A stretch of 64,000 nucleotides of DNA from Thermoactinospora rubra. GTDB taxonomy: Bacteria > Actinomycetota > Actinomycetes > Streptosporangiales > Streptosporangiaceae. The stretch lies in contig NZ_KZ084336.1 of NCBI RefSeq assembly GCF_002093975.1, forward strand, positions 24,552 through 88,551, written 5' to 3'. Shown piece by piece: positions 48,956 through 57,211 of the stretch (the first letter of the stretch is position 1; every line of letters starts with the position of its first letter). The translations under genes were made by a program, and so were the position numbers. The notes under the pieces are model-generated. The model worked only from the letters and a program-made list of their open reading frames with translations, was not told where the DNA came from and did no database searches.

Positions 48956-49522
48956 CTATCGGGGTCGGGTGAGCCGGCCGAGCAGTTGATGGCAGTAGTC
49001 GCGGCGGAAGTCGCGGAAGGTGGCGCAGGGGTCGGGGACCAGCGGGCGTGCCGCCGTGTCGGCTGCGTCGTCCGAGCGGGCGTCCGGGCGGGTGTCCATA
49101 TCCGGTGCCATATCCGGTGCCGTGTCCGGTGCCGTGTCCGGTGCCGTGCCGGGTGTCGTGCCCGCCCTCATGGTCGCCTCCGTGCCGGGCCTGCGGGAGG
49201 ATGTTCCGTCCGTGCCGGCGGGGTCCGTCACGCCGGGTACGGCGATGCGCGGGGCGGGAGCGGGGACGCGCCGGACCCATCTCCGGGGAGGCGCGGCGAC
49301 CGGCTCGGCCCACAGGATGACGGTCGGCGAGGGAGAAGGCGGCCGGAAACGATCATTGATAGCACCGCTTTCCCGATCAAGAATGGCGAACGGGATTCCC
49401 AGGCCCGCCCCTGCGACCGCTGAGATCGTTCCAATGATCGCCGCCGTCCTGGGCCGCCGAGCTGGTGATATGTCGTTTATGAGCGACAAGTCGTGATTCC
49501 TTTGTGATTGCAGCGCGAGCAT
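48956..49522 (-). CDS. Single-pass membrane protein with proline-rich tail (hypothetical)
   Basis: 188 residues from ATG 49522, or 177 from TTG 49489, which has an AAAGGA site; the start is uncertain. One hydrophobic helix (AAIIGTISAVAGAGLGIPFAI) follows a short basic N-terminus. The rest is Pro/Ala-rich, with an Ala-Pro-Asp-(Thr/Met) repeat, and ends in a conserved-looking DPCATFRDFRRDYCHQLL. No homologue recognised. It is divergent from another single-pass protein gene (49601) and may share its control region. Confidence 0.5.
   Translation of the reverse strand: MLALQSQRNHDLSLINDISPARRPRTAAIIGTISAVAGAGLGIPFAILDRESGAINDRFRPPSPSPTVILWAEPVAAPPRRWVRRVPAPAPRIAVPGVTDPAGTDGTSSRRPGTEATMRAGTTPGTAPDTAPDTAPDMAPDMDTRPDARSDDAADTAARPLVPDPCATFRDFRRDYCHQLLGRLTRPR
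49096..49155. repeat. Five copies of a 12-bp tandem repeat
   Basis: Units CCATATCCGGTG / CCGTGTCCGGTG follow each other five times. On the minus strand they encode four-residue Ala-Pro-Asp-Thr/Met units in the tail of the membrane protein. Confidence 0.9.
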
Positions 49523-49600
49523 TGCATCAATGCGGCTAGTGTGGACCCTCACCCTCGAAAGCCGATGCGCTTTCCCGAATCGAGTGCAGGAGCTGTTCAC

Positions 49601-50128
49601 ATGGAAGGGCAGGTGCCCGAGCGCCTGGAGGTCCTGACGGGCCCGGCCGAGGACCGCAGGCCGGACAGGCGCAAGAAGAATGCCAAAACGATCGTGATCG
49701 CCGCGTCCGCCCTGGTGGCGGTGCTTGCGGCGGGTGGCGTGGGGTTCGCCTTGTCCCGAGCGGGCGACACCCCGGCGGCGGGATCGACGACCCAGGAGGC
49801 GGGCCGGCCGCAACAGGCCGAGCCGCGGGATCCCGACGCCGTCGAGGAGCCGCAGGACGCCGCTCCCGCCGAGGAGTCCCAGGACGGTGGCCAGGCCGAC
49901 GGCGGCGACACCCCGCAGGACGCGGCGCCGTACAACCCGGCTCCCCAGGACGGGTCCCAAGGCAAGCCCGCGGCGCGGAACGACCAGGACGGCGACCGCG
50001 GGTCCGCGGGCAGCAAGCCGACCACCAAGCCGACCACCAAGCCGTCGGGCGCGCCCGCCGAGGACAGCCCGGCCGACGGCCCGGCGGGCCTGGTCTCCGG
50101 CCAGTGCGCCAAGAGCGGCTGCGGCTGA
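49601..50128 (+). CDS. Single-pass membrane protein with disordered acidic exterior (hypothetical)
   Basis: 175 residues from ATG 49601 with a CAGGAG site. About 28 basic cytoplasmic residues end in RRPDRRKKNAK, then one membrane helix (TIVIAASALVAVLAAGGVGFAL). The remaining ~125 residues are rich in Pro, Asp, Gln and Gly, with a KPTTKPTTK motif, and end in QCAKSGCG, whose two cysteines could pair. No known domain. A cell-surface linker or sensor is possible. Confidence 0.65.
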   Translation: MEGQVPERLEVLTGPAEDRRPDRRKKNAKTIVIAASALVAVLAAGGVGFALSRAGDTPAAGSTTQEAGRPQQAEPRDPDAVEEPQDAAPAEESQDGGQADGGDTPQDAAPYNPAPQDGSQGKPAARNDQDGDRGSAGSKPTTKPTTKPSGAPAEDSPADGPAGLVSGQCAKSGCG

Positions 50129-50235
50129 CCTGTCCCGGCCGGATTGCGATCCGGCCGGGCTCCGGCCGAGTGGCTTGCCGGTTTCCCCGGCCATTGGATC
50201 TCGGACAAGTCCACTCGCCTTCGTAAGGTCGCGGC

Positions 50236-50982
50236 ATGACGACAGAGCATGCCGCGACCCTTCGTTCTCTCCACGTGCCGGGAACCCCGCTGATCCTGCC
50301 CAACGTCTGGGACGCCGCCTCGGCCCGGGCGGTCCAGGACGCCGGGTTCGCGGCGATCGCCACCGGCAGCGCGGCGGTGGCCCAGGTGCTGGGGTACGAG
50401 GACGGCGAGCACACCCCGCCCGCCGAGATGTTCGCCGCCGTCGCGCGGATCGCCCGGGTGGCGCGCGTGCCGGTGACGGCGGACGTCGAGCGGGGCTACG
50501 GGCTCAAGCCGCGCGAGCTGGCCGAGGCGCTGGCCGCCGCCGGAGCCGTCGGCTGCAACCTGGAAGACTCCGACCCGCGCACCGAGACCATGGTCGATCC
50601 CGGCGCGCAGGCGGCCTTCCTCGCGGAGGTGCGCGCCGCCGACCCCAACCTGGTGATCAACGCACGGGTCGACACCTACCTGTACGGCTCCCGCACCCGG
50701 CAGGAGGCCGTGCAGCGCGCCCGCGCCTACCTGGAGGCGGGCGCCGACTGCGTGTACCCCATCGGCCTGGCCGACGCCGAGGAGATCCGGGCGTTCGTCG
50801 CCGAGGTGGGCGGCCCGGTGAACATCCTCTTCCGGCCCGGCGCGCCCTCCCTGGCCGACCTGGCGGGGCTCGGCGTGGCCAGGATCAGCTACGGCCACGG
50901 CCTCCACCGGGCCGTCCACGCCTACACGGTGAAGCTGATCGGCGCCGTGCGCGAGGGCCGCGACCCGTATCGGGAAGGCTGA
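50236..50982 (+). CDS. Isocitrate lyase/PEP mutase family enzyme
   Basis: 248 residues. The (beta/alpha)8 family is recognised from LILPNVWDAASARAVQDAGF, TADVERGYG (metal-binding Asp/Glu) and GCNLEDSD. The catalytic KKCG loop of true isocitrate lyases is not present, so a PEP-mutase-like lyase, hydrolase or carboxyphosphonoenolpyruvate-type activity is likelier. Single gene with no helpful neighbour. Confidence 0.83.
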   Translation: MTTEHAATLRSLHVPGTPLILPNVWDAASARAVQDAGFAAIATGSAAVAQVLGYEDGEHTPPAEMFAAVARIARVARVPVTADVERGYGLKPRELAEALAAAGAVGCNLEDSDPRTETMVDPGAQAAFLAEVRAADPNLVINARVDTYLYGSRTRQEAVQRARAYLEAGADCVYPIGLADAEEIRAFVAEVGGPVNILFRPGAPSLADLAGLGVARISYGHGLHRAVHAYTVKLIGAVREGRDPYREG

Positions 50983-51059
50983 GGCTGTAGCGGGCCGCCT
51001 CGGGTCGGGATCACTTCCGGCCGGGACTGCCTCGGACCGGTCGGGGCCGTGCGGGAGGA

Positions 51060-51140
51060 GGTCCTCGCGCCCTGACCGCAAAGGAGCGCGAGGTCCTGCA
51101 CGGGCTGCTCCGCCGCCTCCATGCCGGGCTCGGCCGGTAA
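51060..51140 (+). pseudogene. Remnant of a MarR-type regulator (C-terminal helix only)
   Basis: An open stretch ends in LTAKEREVLHGLLRRLHAG-LGR and TAA at 51138-51140. It matches the closing helix of MarR regulators (the LTPEEREtL...L pattern). No start or winged helix is found upstream, so it is a decayed gene end. Its stop codon also forms part of the -10 box of the next gene. Confidence 0.5.
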
Positions 51141-51150
51141 CCTGGCGTCC

Positions 51151-52032
51151 GTGCTTGTCGCCGCGGCCGTCTGTCCCCACCCTCCGCTGCTCGTCCCGGA
51201 GCTGGCCGGCGCCGCCGCGCCCGAGCTCGACGGGCTCCGCGCCGCGTGCCTGGCCGCCGTCGAGGCGCTCTGGAGCGCCGGCCCCGAGGTGCTGCTGGTG
51301 GTGGGCGCGGGCCCGCGGACCGAGTCGTACGGCCGGCATGCGGCGGGGTCGCTGAAGCCCTGGGGCGTGGACGTCAGGGTGGGCGAGGGCGATCCGGTGC
51401 TTCCGCTGTCGCTGACCATCGGCCGCTGGCTGCTCCACCAGGCCGCAGACCGCCGCCAGGACCCCGCACACCGCCCCGGCAGAGCTGCCGAGGATCACGC
51501 CGGCAGGGTCGCCGAGGGCGGTCCTAGCAGGGCTGTCGAAGGCCACGTCGGCAGGGCCGCCGAGGGCGGCGAAGACGGTCCCGGCGCCCTGACCGGCAGC
51601 CTCCTGGCCCGCCGCACCGCGCCCGCCGCGGACGGCTTCCAGGCCGTCGCCGCCGACGCGCCCCGCGGCGAGTGCCTGGCCCTGGGCGCGCGCCTGGCCG
51701 CGGGCGAACGCCGGGTGGGCCTGCTCGTGATGGCCGACGGCTCGGCCCGCCTGACCGAGAAGGCGCCCGGCTACCTCGACCCGGCGGCCCAGCCGTACAA
51801 CGAGCTCATCGTGCGCGCGCTGGCTGGCGCGGAACCGGCCGCGCTCGCCCGGCTCGACCCCGCCGAGGCCGCCCGGCTGTGGGTCGGGGGCCGCCCGGCG
51901 CTCCAGGTCCTGGCGGGGGCGGCGGGCGATGACGGGTTCGAGGGCCGTCTGCTCGCCGACGAGGCCCCCTACGGCGTGGGCTACTTCGCGGCCTTCTGGC
52001 GGCGCGGCACCGGGACGCGCATCAGGTCCTGA
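51151..52032 (+). CDS. Class III extradiol dioxygenase B-subunit-like protein
   Basis: 293 residues from GTG 51151, giving the family-typical [20 protein letters not shown] start. TAACCT at 51138-51143, seven bases before the codon, suggests a leaderless mRNA. The LigB-like metal residues around CPHPP and VVGAGP are visible, but activity is unproven in this actinobacterial group, which is usually encoded near miaA/dapF. A ~45-residue His/Arg/Gly-rich insertion with internal repeats (near residues 103-147) interrupts the domain. Its 3' end overlaps the converging rnz 3' fragment by 52 bases. Confidence 0.75.
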   Translation: MLVAAAVCPHPPLLVPELAGAAAPELDGLRAACLAAVEALWSAGPEVLLVVGAGPRTESYGRHAAGSLKPWGVDVRVGEGDPVLPLSLTIGRWLLHQAADRRQDPAHRPGRAAEDHAGRVAEGGPSRAVEGHVGRAAEGGEDGPGALTGSLLARRTAPAADGFQAVAADAPRGECLALGARLAAGERRVGLLVMADGSARLTEKAPGYLDPAAQPYNELIVRALAGAEPAALARLDPAEAARLWVGGRPALQVLAGAAGDDGFEGRLLADEAPYGVGYFAAFWRRGTGTRIRS

Positions 52033-52820
52033 GCCAGGATCACCTCGCCGTCGTAGGCGCGCCGCACCTCCTCCAGGAACAGCGGCTCCTCCGCCGCGCC
52101 GTACCGCTCGGAGAAGTGCGTCAGCACCAGCCGCCGCACCCCGCACCGCGCGGCCACCAGGCCAGCCTCCAGCGCGGTCAGGTGCCCGTACTCCCGCGCC
52201 AGCGCCGCCTCCGCCGACAGGAACGTCGACTCGATCACCAGCAGGTCTGCCCCGTCGGCCAGCGCGAACACCGCGTCGCACAGCCGGGTGTCCATGACGA
52301 AGGCCATGCTCTGGCCGGGGCGAGGCGCGCTGCACTGCTCCAGGCGCACACCCCGCACCGAGCCGGTGCGTTGCAGCTCGCCGATCTCCGGGCCGCGGAT
52401 GCCGTACTCCTCCAGCTTGTCCGGCAGCATGCGGCGGCCGGAGGGCTCCTGGAGGCGGTAGCCGTAGGACTCGACGGGATGGGACAGGCGCATCGCGGTC
52501 ACGGGCGGGATCTGGGCCACCTCGCCCGAGATGGGGTATTCGACCAGCACGTCGGTGTCGGCGAAGGCGCTGGCGTGGCGCAGCCGCCGCCAGTAGTGCT
52601 CGCCGGAGGCGGGGAAGACCGCGTGCACCGGGTGGGGGACGCCGTCGCGGGCGATGCGCTGGATGACGCCGGGCAGGCCCAGGCAGTGGTCGCCGTGGAA
52701 GTGCGTGACGAAGATCCAGTCGATGTCGTGCGCGCTGACCCCCGCCAGGGACATCTGCCGCTGGGTGCCCTCGCCCGGGTCGAACAGGACGCCCTGGCCG
52801 TCCCATCGCAGAAGGTAGCC
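51981..52820 (-). pseudogene. rnz: RNase Z, 3' part, separated from its 5' end by an integrative element
   Basis: Codes for residues ~24 to the end of ribonuclease [21 protein letters not shown] runs straight from the junction, then [13 protein letters not shown] (metallo-beta-lactamase motif) and the later His/Asp ligands. A TAA lies directly before the junction, so no fused N-terminus can be made. The first usable start is ATG 52754 (MSLAGVS), giving 257 residues without the first ~45. RNase Z trims tRNA 3' trailers, so the break matters unless this truncated form or a second copy works. The missing 24 residues are at 59133-59207. Confidence 0.9.
52816..52820. other. Left attachment junction in rnz
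   Basis: Plus-strand TAGCC. Read on the minus strand, GGCTA links the element (AACTAA) to host codons TAC-CTT-CTG of rnz. The right junction reads GGGTA, so the shared bases are GG and TA around one mismatch. A two-base serine-integrase core of GG, or less likely the palindromic TA, fits. Confidence 0.75.
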
Positions 52821-53195
52821 TTAGTTGTTGTCTAAATGCAAGATGTGCGCGCGGATTTGTTGGGGTCCCCGGATAGCTACCTTGTACGGCTGACCTCGTC
52901 TTTCAGGGCATGGGACGCTCATGCGCTGGTGTGCCGATGCATGATCGGCGAGAAGTTTCTCTACAGGGTCAAGGGCTCGCTTCGCTCGCCGCAGGCCGCT
53001 CGCCCGCGCAGCGGCCAGGCGGGCTTGCGCATGCGGCCCTGGGGGGCCGTACGCGCCCGCCGCCGCACGCGGGCGACGGCCCCGCGAGCAGCACCCGCCC
53101 AGAGGAAACACGCGATCAACGGACACCGGCGATGATCTTGCCCTGAGAGCGTGTCAGCGTGCGGGTTGCTGTCCGTACCCCGCCCCCGCGCGCCC

Positions 53196-53318
53196 ATTGT
53201 TCGTGTCCCTCGGTCGGCGTCAACTCCGGCTGTGCGGCTCGGGGGTGTGGCCGCGTGGAAGCCGGACGGGGGACCGGCGTCGGAAGCCGGAGTTGACCCC
53301 TCGGTCGGGACACACAAT
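53196..53318. repeat. Large imperfect inverted repeat
   Basis: The left arm (53196-53231) and the right arm (53285-53318) share TCAACTCCGGCT exactly and much of the remainder (ATTGT, GTGTCCC/TCGGTCGG), with small indels. The loop is 53 bases. Possible rolling-circle origin. Confidence 0.7.
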
Positions 53319-53382
53319 CGGGCGGCTGTGCGGGGGCGGGGGAGGAGTGGGCCGTGGGATGATCCGGCCCACGCATGGGGGT

Positions 53383-53447
53383 ACGGCAGCGCGGGATGCG
53401 GCGTTGGTCCAGCCACCCGGAAGGCTGGACGATCCCCGCGCTGCCGT
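53383..53447. repeat. Nested perfect inverted repeats
   Basis: 13-bp outer arms and 8-bp inner arms, all without mismatch, form a cruciform-prone structure. No U-tract follows, so it is not a classic terminator; it sits 97 bases from the stop of the minus-strand small-gene pair. Confidence 0.8.
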
Positions 53448-53543
53448 CCCGCTGCGGGCGCGACGGGACGGGGACGGGGCATCCTCACGACCGCGCCGAC
53501 CCGAGGATGTGCCGTCCCATCGCGCCCCGTATCGCGCCCCGTC

Positions 53544-53714
53544 TCAGGGGTCGAGGTCGTCAGGCGGGGCCAGGTAGCGGGCGATCACCGCGCGGCCGTC
53601 CGGACTGGCCACGGCGTTCTCCCAGGAGCCGAAGAAGGCGATCAGGCAGTCACGGACGTACTCCGGGCTCGGAGAGCCGCCGGAGTGCGGGAGGCGCATC
53701 GGAACCGAGTACAT
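53544..53714 (-). CDS. Small element-encoded protein (hypothetical)
   Basis: 56 residues from ATG 53714 (MYSVPMRLPHSGGSPSPEYV...). The sequence includes CLIAFFGSWENAVASPDGRAV and ends in DDLDP. The stop of the upstream gene and this start share one base (TGATG), and a GGAGGGGAG site precedes it, so it is translated from the same mRNA as the 108-residue protein. No known domain. Confidence 0.65.
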   Translation of the reverse strand: MYSVPMRLPHSGGSPSPEYVRDCLIAFFGSWENAVASPDGRAVIARYLAPPDDLDP

Positions 53715-54040
53715 CAGCGCTCCCCTCCGTTCGCCGCGTGCGGCCGGGGCTGATCGGCGCGCAGGGTGCGATAGCGGAGGGCGATACGGTGAGCGGCCCG
53801 CTCCGGCTCGCAGGCGGGGTGCCAGGCGTAGACCGTCCGCTGACGCCGGTCATCCCAGCCCGACCGCCACCAGAACCGTTCACCGTCGCACCACACAACC
53901 AGGCCCACCCAGACGGACACCAGCGCGAGCCCGTACCCGTCGTGAACGTCGGCGCGGATGTGGTGCTTCTCAAGCGCCAGCCGCAACAGCTCCGCCGACG
54001 CACACGGACCAACGGCGACCAACGCGGGAGCGCCCGGCAT
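53714..54040 (-). CDS. Small element-encoded protein (hypothetical)
   Basis: 108 residues from ATG 54040 with an AGGGTAGAG site. Contains VWVGLVVWCDGERFWWRSGWD, a Trp-rich beta segment, and a basic C-terminus. First gene of a two-gene minus-strand operon facing away from the XRE regulator. Such small proteins accompany many actinomycete integrative elements; function unknown. Confidence 0.65.
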   Translation of the reverse strand: MPGAPALVAVGPCASAELLRLALEKHHIRADVHDGYGLALVSVWVGLVVWCDGERFWWRSGWDDRRQRTVYAWHPACEPERAAHRIALRYRTLRADQPRPHAANGGER

Positions 54041-54194
54041 CTCTACCCTCCGATCAGTCCTCTTCTGATCGGTCGCGAGAGTGCCCAGCCCCTCTCGTGC
54101 GCGCCCGGCACCCCTCAGCCACCGAACCGCGCTATACGGGAGTCACCCCCGCGACCTGGTAATTAGCATTGGCGTTGGTAACTCTGGGGTCACC

Positions 54195-54227
54195 GTTGCG
54201 GAGTTGCCGCAACGTAAGTGCGGCAAC
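54195..54227. promoter_or_regulatory. Operator array of GTTGC(G/C)G half-sites before the XRE gene
   Basis: GTTGCGG-N5-CCGCAAC (54195-54213) overlaps GTTGCCGC-N9-GCGGCAAC (54203-54227): three half-sites arranged as two perfect dyads sharing the middle one. It ends 24 bases before the GTG start. A 13-bp copy, GTTGCCGCAACGT (54203-54215), recurs exactly inside the gene at 54422-54434. Autoregulation by the XRE protein is likely. Confidence 0.75.
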
Positions 54228-54250
54228 CTCACCGGGAAGGACACGAGCAC

Positions 54251-55483
54251 GTGACGACCGGCCAGGATCTACGGGCACTCAGGGAGGCCCGGGGAGTCAG
54301 TCTTGACGATCTCGCCCGGGAGACGCGCATGTCGAAGGGGCATCTGAGCCGGGTCGAGCGAGGCCAGCGGCCCGTGACCCCGGCCTTGGTGCGCGCTTAC
54401 GAAATCACTCTGGGCGTGCCCGTTGCCGCAACGTCAGCTACTAACAGTGACGACCCCGATGCCGATACCTTCGAGGATGTGAAGCGGAGGAGTCTGCTCA
54501 GCTCCATCGCGGCGGCATCGGTTGGAGCCGCAGCTCTGGAGCCGCTTGCCCGTCTGTTCGACGGGTTCACCGAGAGCCCACCGGCCTACGTGGGGCTGAC
54601 CGAGGTCGAAGCCGTCGAGAGGGCCACCGATCTTTATATGAGCGTCGACTTGGCCCGGCACGGGGCGATGGCAGCAGCGATGGCACGCGGTGCGCTCCGT
54701 TGGGCCGTGAGCCTCACCGAGCGTCGCATGGCCCCGGATCTCCGCGAGCGCCTGTTCTCAGCGACGGGGCTTCTTGCCGACCGGCTCGGATGGGCGACAT
54801 TCGACGCAGGCACCCCACCGAGGGCCATGCAGCTCTTGACGTTCGCCCTGGACAGCGCCGCACGCGGCCCAGACCGTGACCTGAGAGCGCACATCATGCT
54901 CGATCTGTCTACGGTGCTCACCGACATGGGCAGACCCTCAGACGGCGTCGAGATCCTTCGCATGGCTCTGGGCGACGAGCGGATCAGTTCCGCCGAGCAA
55001 GCCAACCTCCATGCCGTAGCCGCTCGACACTGCGCCGCCGCCGGCGACCGTGCGGCCGGGCTACGCCACGTCGAGCGAGCCGAGGCCGCGCTGTCACGGG
55101 GAACACCAGCGCTCGCCCCGGCATGGGCACGTCACATCACCGTCTCACCAGGCCACCACGACAGCGCCCTGGGGCTTGCCCTCTTCGCCCTGGGCGAGGA
55201 CGACCGTGCCCGTGAACGCCTGACCGCAGCCATGAGCACACTCGACCCGGAACGGACCCGTACCGGGCTCCGATGCCTCACCCGTCTGGCCATCCTGGAC
55301 ATCCGTGCTGGCAACTACGACGAAGGCGAGGCGAAGGCGCGACGGGCAGCCGCCGAGGCGTCCGGCGTCACGTCGGCACGTATCTCCGCTGATCTTCGCA
55401 TGCTCGTCCGCACCGCCGAGCAGTACGGCAAGCATGATCTTGCAGCCGAGTTGACCTCAGCGTCGAGTGCCAGCAGGGTTTGA
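54251..55483 (+). CDS. XRE-family regulator with TPR-like C-terminal region
   Basis: 410 residues from GTG 54251. The N-terminal helix-turn-helix (about 5-60) reads LRALREARGVSLDDLARETR and MSKGHLSRVERGQRPVTP. A linker with DDPDADTFEDVKRRSLL follows, then ~300 residues of helical repeats (TPR-like). This layout is common in actinomycete element and developmental regulators. It probably keeps the element silent and may respond to a peptide or metabolite. Divergent from the small-gene operon; the operator array lies between. Confidence 0.85.
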   Translation: MTTGQDLRALREARGVSLDDLARETRMSKGHLSRVERGQRPVTPALVRAYEITLGVPVAATSATNSDDPDADTFEDVKRRSLLSSIAAASVGAAALEPLARLFDGFTESPPAYVGLTEVEAVERATDLYMSVDLARHGAMAAAMARGALRWAVSLTERRMAPDLRERLFSATGLLADRLGWATFDAGTPPRAMQLLTFALDSAARGPDRDLRAHIMLDLSTVLTDMGRPSDGVEILRMALGDERISSAEQANLHAVAARHCAAAGDRAAGLRHVERAEAALSRGTPALAPAWARHITVSPGHHDSALGLALFALGEDDRARERLTAAMSTLDPERTRTGLRCLTRLAILDIRAGNYDEGEAKARRAAAEASGVTSARISADLRMLVRTAEQYGKHDLAAELTSASSASRV

Positions 55484-55485
55484 GC

Positions 55486-55677
55486 ATGCGCTACACACTG
55501 CAACAGGTCGCCGAGGAGATCGGCGTGTCCGTCGAAGACGTGACGGTGGTCGCGCAGATCGAGCTTGGCGGTCCACCGCTGTACGAACCCGGCGTCGAGG
55601 ATGACTTGGTTTCCGAAGAAGGACGCCGCCGCCTCCTGGTCCACTACAGCGGTGGATCCGACCCGGACGCTTCCTGA
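55486..55677 (+). CDS. Small HTH-like protein, possible excision factor or co-regulator
   Basis: 63 residues from ATG 55486, two bases after the XRE stop. The N-terminal YTLQQVAEEIGVSVEDVTVV looks like a compact helix-turn-helix; the rest is acidic. Its 3' end overlaps the end of the converging rep gene by 34 bases. Recombination directionality factors of serine integrases are small and very diverse, so this is a candidate only. Confidence 0.55.
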   Translation: MRYTLQQVAEEIGVSVEDVTVVAQIELGGPPLYEPGVEDDLVSEEGRRRLLVHYSGGSDPDAS

Positions 55678-57056
55678 CTGCTCTCGCGTCCGATCCTGCG
55701 AGCCGTCACGATGCGTTGCCGAACGGTCTCGGCCCAGAACTGTTCGCCGTCGAGCAGGCCGCTACCCGCATAGCGCCACTCGGAGAGGGTGAGGGTTTCC
55801 CGATCATCGAACTCGGGAAGTCCCGAGATCGCGCGGGTCCGTGCGGCGCGGTGTTCCGCACGGGCCAGGCGCAGCGCCCCCAGGGTCGTTGAGTAGTGAC
55901 GGCTCTTGGTGGAGAAGTGGCCGCGATACCCGAGCATGTGCGCCCACTGCCGCAAGGGTATGTCCCGGTAGGCAGGCAGCCGACTCAGCGCGAAGCAGGT
56001 ATAGATCATGCGCCGCGCGTGCTCGGTGACCTGAAGCGAGGAGACATCCCCCGCGCTCTTGACGGGCCGGTCCACCGTGCCAGCCGACTCCGCGCCCTTG
56101 GTGGCGTACTTGGCCACGTAGGCAGCCACACGCTGATCACTCACGCCGTCGAGATCGGCCGCGACGTAGACGGGCAGCACCTTCACCTGATCACCCCAAC
56201 GCAGCGCCCCGCACGACTCGGGAACCGGAATGGCGATCTGCCGAGTGGCGGCATGGATGGCTTGATCAAGGACAGTCACAGTCGCCCAGGGCGGGGGATC
56301 ATCGGTCGGCCCGCCCGGTCCGTCCAGGCGGATCACGGCGTGAAAGTGGATCAGTCCGCGCGCTTGGTACTCGGCGACCTTGGCATAGGAGACGCGCAGC
56401 ACCCGGCGCAGGTCGGCCCGGCTCATGCCCACGAGTTCGGCGAGGACGGCGGGAAGGCGTTGGGCGAAGCGCCGCCACAGCTCGCCAGCATGGGCGTTCC
56501 ACAGCACCGCGCCCCGGTAGTCATAGCAGTCGGCGCACAGCGGTTGCCCGAGCTGTGGGTCGTCTTCGGCGTGCCGTACGCCGCAGCTCTCCGGGCGGCC
56601 GTGCGGGCACAGCGGATGATCGCGCCGGGGACGGCAGGGGCGGACCTTCCCGCCCTCTTCACGACGGGCATGCACCGCACCGAAGGACGGAGCGGTGAGG
56701 GTGGCGAATACGCGCGGATGCGCGCTGACTCCCTCGGGCACACCTTTGCCACCGCGCAGGCCGGAGATGATCAGATGGAAGGTGTCGTCTTTGTAGGTGG
56801 CCGAGCAGGCGGGACAGCGGGAGGCCCGGCGGTTGCCGCAGGCGGTGAGCAGGAAACCGGTCGGCTCGTCGGCAGTGCGGTACATGTCGAGGATTTCGCC
56901 CGTCCGGGCGTCGAGGGTGATCCGTTCGCCCCGGAGCCGGATGGGCTGCGCACAGCCACCCGTCGCGTAGACCATGCGCAGCCAGCGGGCGAAGTCGGGC
57001 GCGGATGCGCGCTGGAGTGCGGCCCTCATGTCCTCGGGAAGATCGGGGAGCGTCAT
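55644..57056 (-). CDS. RepSA-like rolling-circle replication initiator
   Basis: 470 residues. HUH-endonuclease signatures: RGLIHFHAVIRL (motif II, HFH metal ligands) and, later, AAYVAKYATKG with the candidate nicking Tyr. An N-terminal zinc-like cluster (CPACSA, CPHGR, CADC) is typical of the RepSA family from pSAM2 and relatives. It nicks and unwinds the element to replicate its excised form. The start overlaps the upstream small gene (ATGA). Confidence 0.85.
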   Translation of the reverse strand: MTLPDLPEDMRAALQRASAPDFARWLRMVYATGGCAQPIRLRGERITLDARTGEILDMYRTADEPTGFLLTACGNRRASRCPACSATYKDDTFHLIISGLRGGKGVPEGVSAHPRVFATLTAPSFGAVHARREEGGKVRPCRPRRDHPLCPHGRPESCGVRHAEDDPQLGQPLCADCYDYRGAVLWNAHAGELWRRFAQRLPAVLAELVGMSRADLRRVLRVSYAKVAEYQARGLIHFHAVIRLDGPGGPTDDPPPWATVTVLDQAIHAATRQIAIPVPESCGALRWGDQVKVLPVYVAADLDGVSDQRVAAYVAKYATKGAESAGTVDRPVKSAGDVSSLQVTEHARRMIYTCFALSRLPAYRDIPLRQWAHMLGYRGHFSTKSRHYSTTLGALRLARAEHRAARTRAISGLPEFDDRETLTLSEWRYAGSGLLDGEQFWAETVRQRIVTARRIGRESSQEASGSDPPL

Positions 57057-57211
57057 GCGGCCCGTCCCTCATCCTCCGCTGGGAGATCACCGCTGATCTC
57101 GATGCCCAGGATGAGCCCGATGCGCCGCCACTTCTCGTCAGACCATCGGGGCCGCTGTGCAGCGATCTTCTTGCCCCATGCGCGGGCTTCCGCGCTCGGT
57201 TCATTGCCCAA
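57053..57211 (-). CDS. Small protein upstream of the replication initiator (hypothetical)
   Basis: 52 residues from TTG 57211, chosen because AAGGAG lies six bases upstream; GTG 57244 would give 63. Sequence: GNEPSAEARAWGKKIAAQRP, then RWSDEKWRRIGLILGI. It is translationally coupled to rep by an ATGA overlap. Helical, possibly DNA-binding; function unknown. Confidence 0.55.
   Translation of the reverse strand: MGNEPSAEARAWGKKIAAQRPRWSDEKWRRIGLILGIEISGDLPAEDEGRAA

Larger units (their letters stand above)
52821..53543. other. Structured, apparently non-coding left end of the element
   Basis: 723 bases with no convincing gene. It has an imperfect ~35-bp inverted repeat (53196-53231 with 53285-53318), and a nested hairpin at 53383-53447 (outer arms ACGGCAGCGCGGG/CCCGCGCTGCCGT, inner arms GTCCAGCC/GGCTGGAC, all perfect). 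GCTACCTT at 52876-52883 is an inverted match to AAGGTAGC at the left junction. Such structures suit a replication or single-strand origin or a transfer site for the RepSA-type system; the function is inference. Confidence 0.55.

Noticed and set aside
49020..49496. Plus-strand frame opposite the proline-rich membrane protein
   Set aside because: The minus frame has a clear membrane helix and a Cys-containing C-terminus, and its tandem repeat reads as regular Ala-Pro-Asp units; the plus frame is Ser/Gly/Ala-rich without features.
52836..53135. A 99-codon ATG frame at the left end of the element
   Set aside because: It begins 16 bases inside the junction without a ribosome site, and its second half is an Arg-rich low-information frame typical of shadows; left as non-coding.
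53151..53753. A 200-codon frame across the inverted repeats
   Set aside because: It runs through both dyads and opposite two small genes with good ribosome sites; the sequence is Arg/Gly/Pro-rich without motifs.
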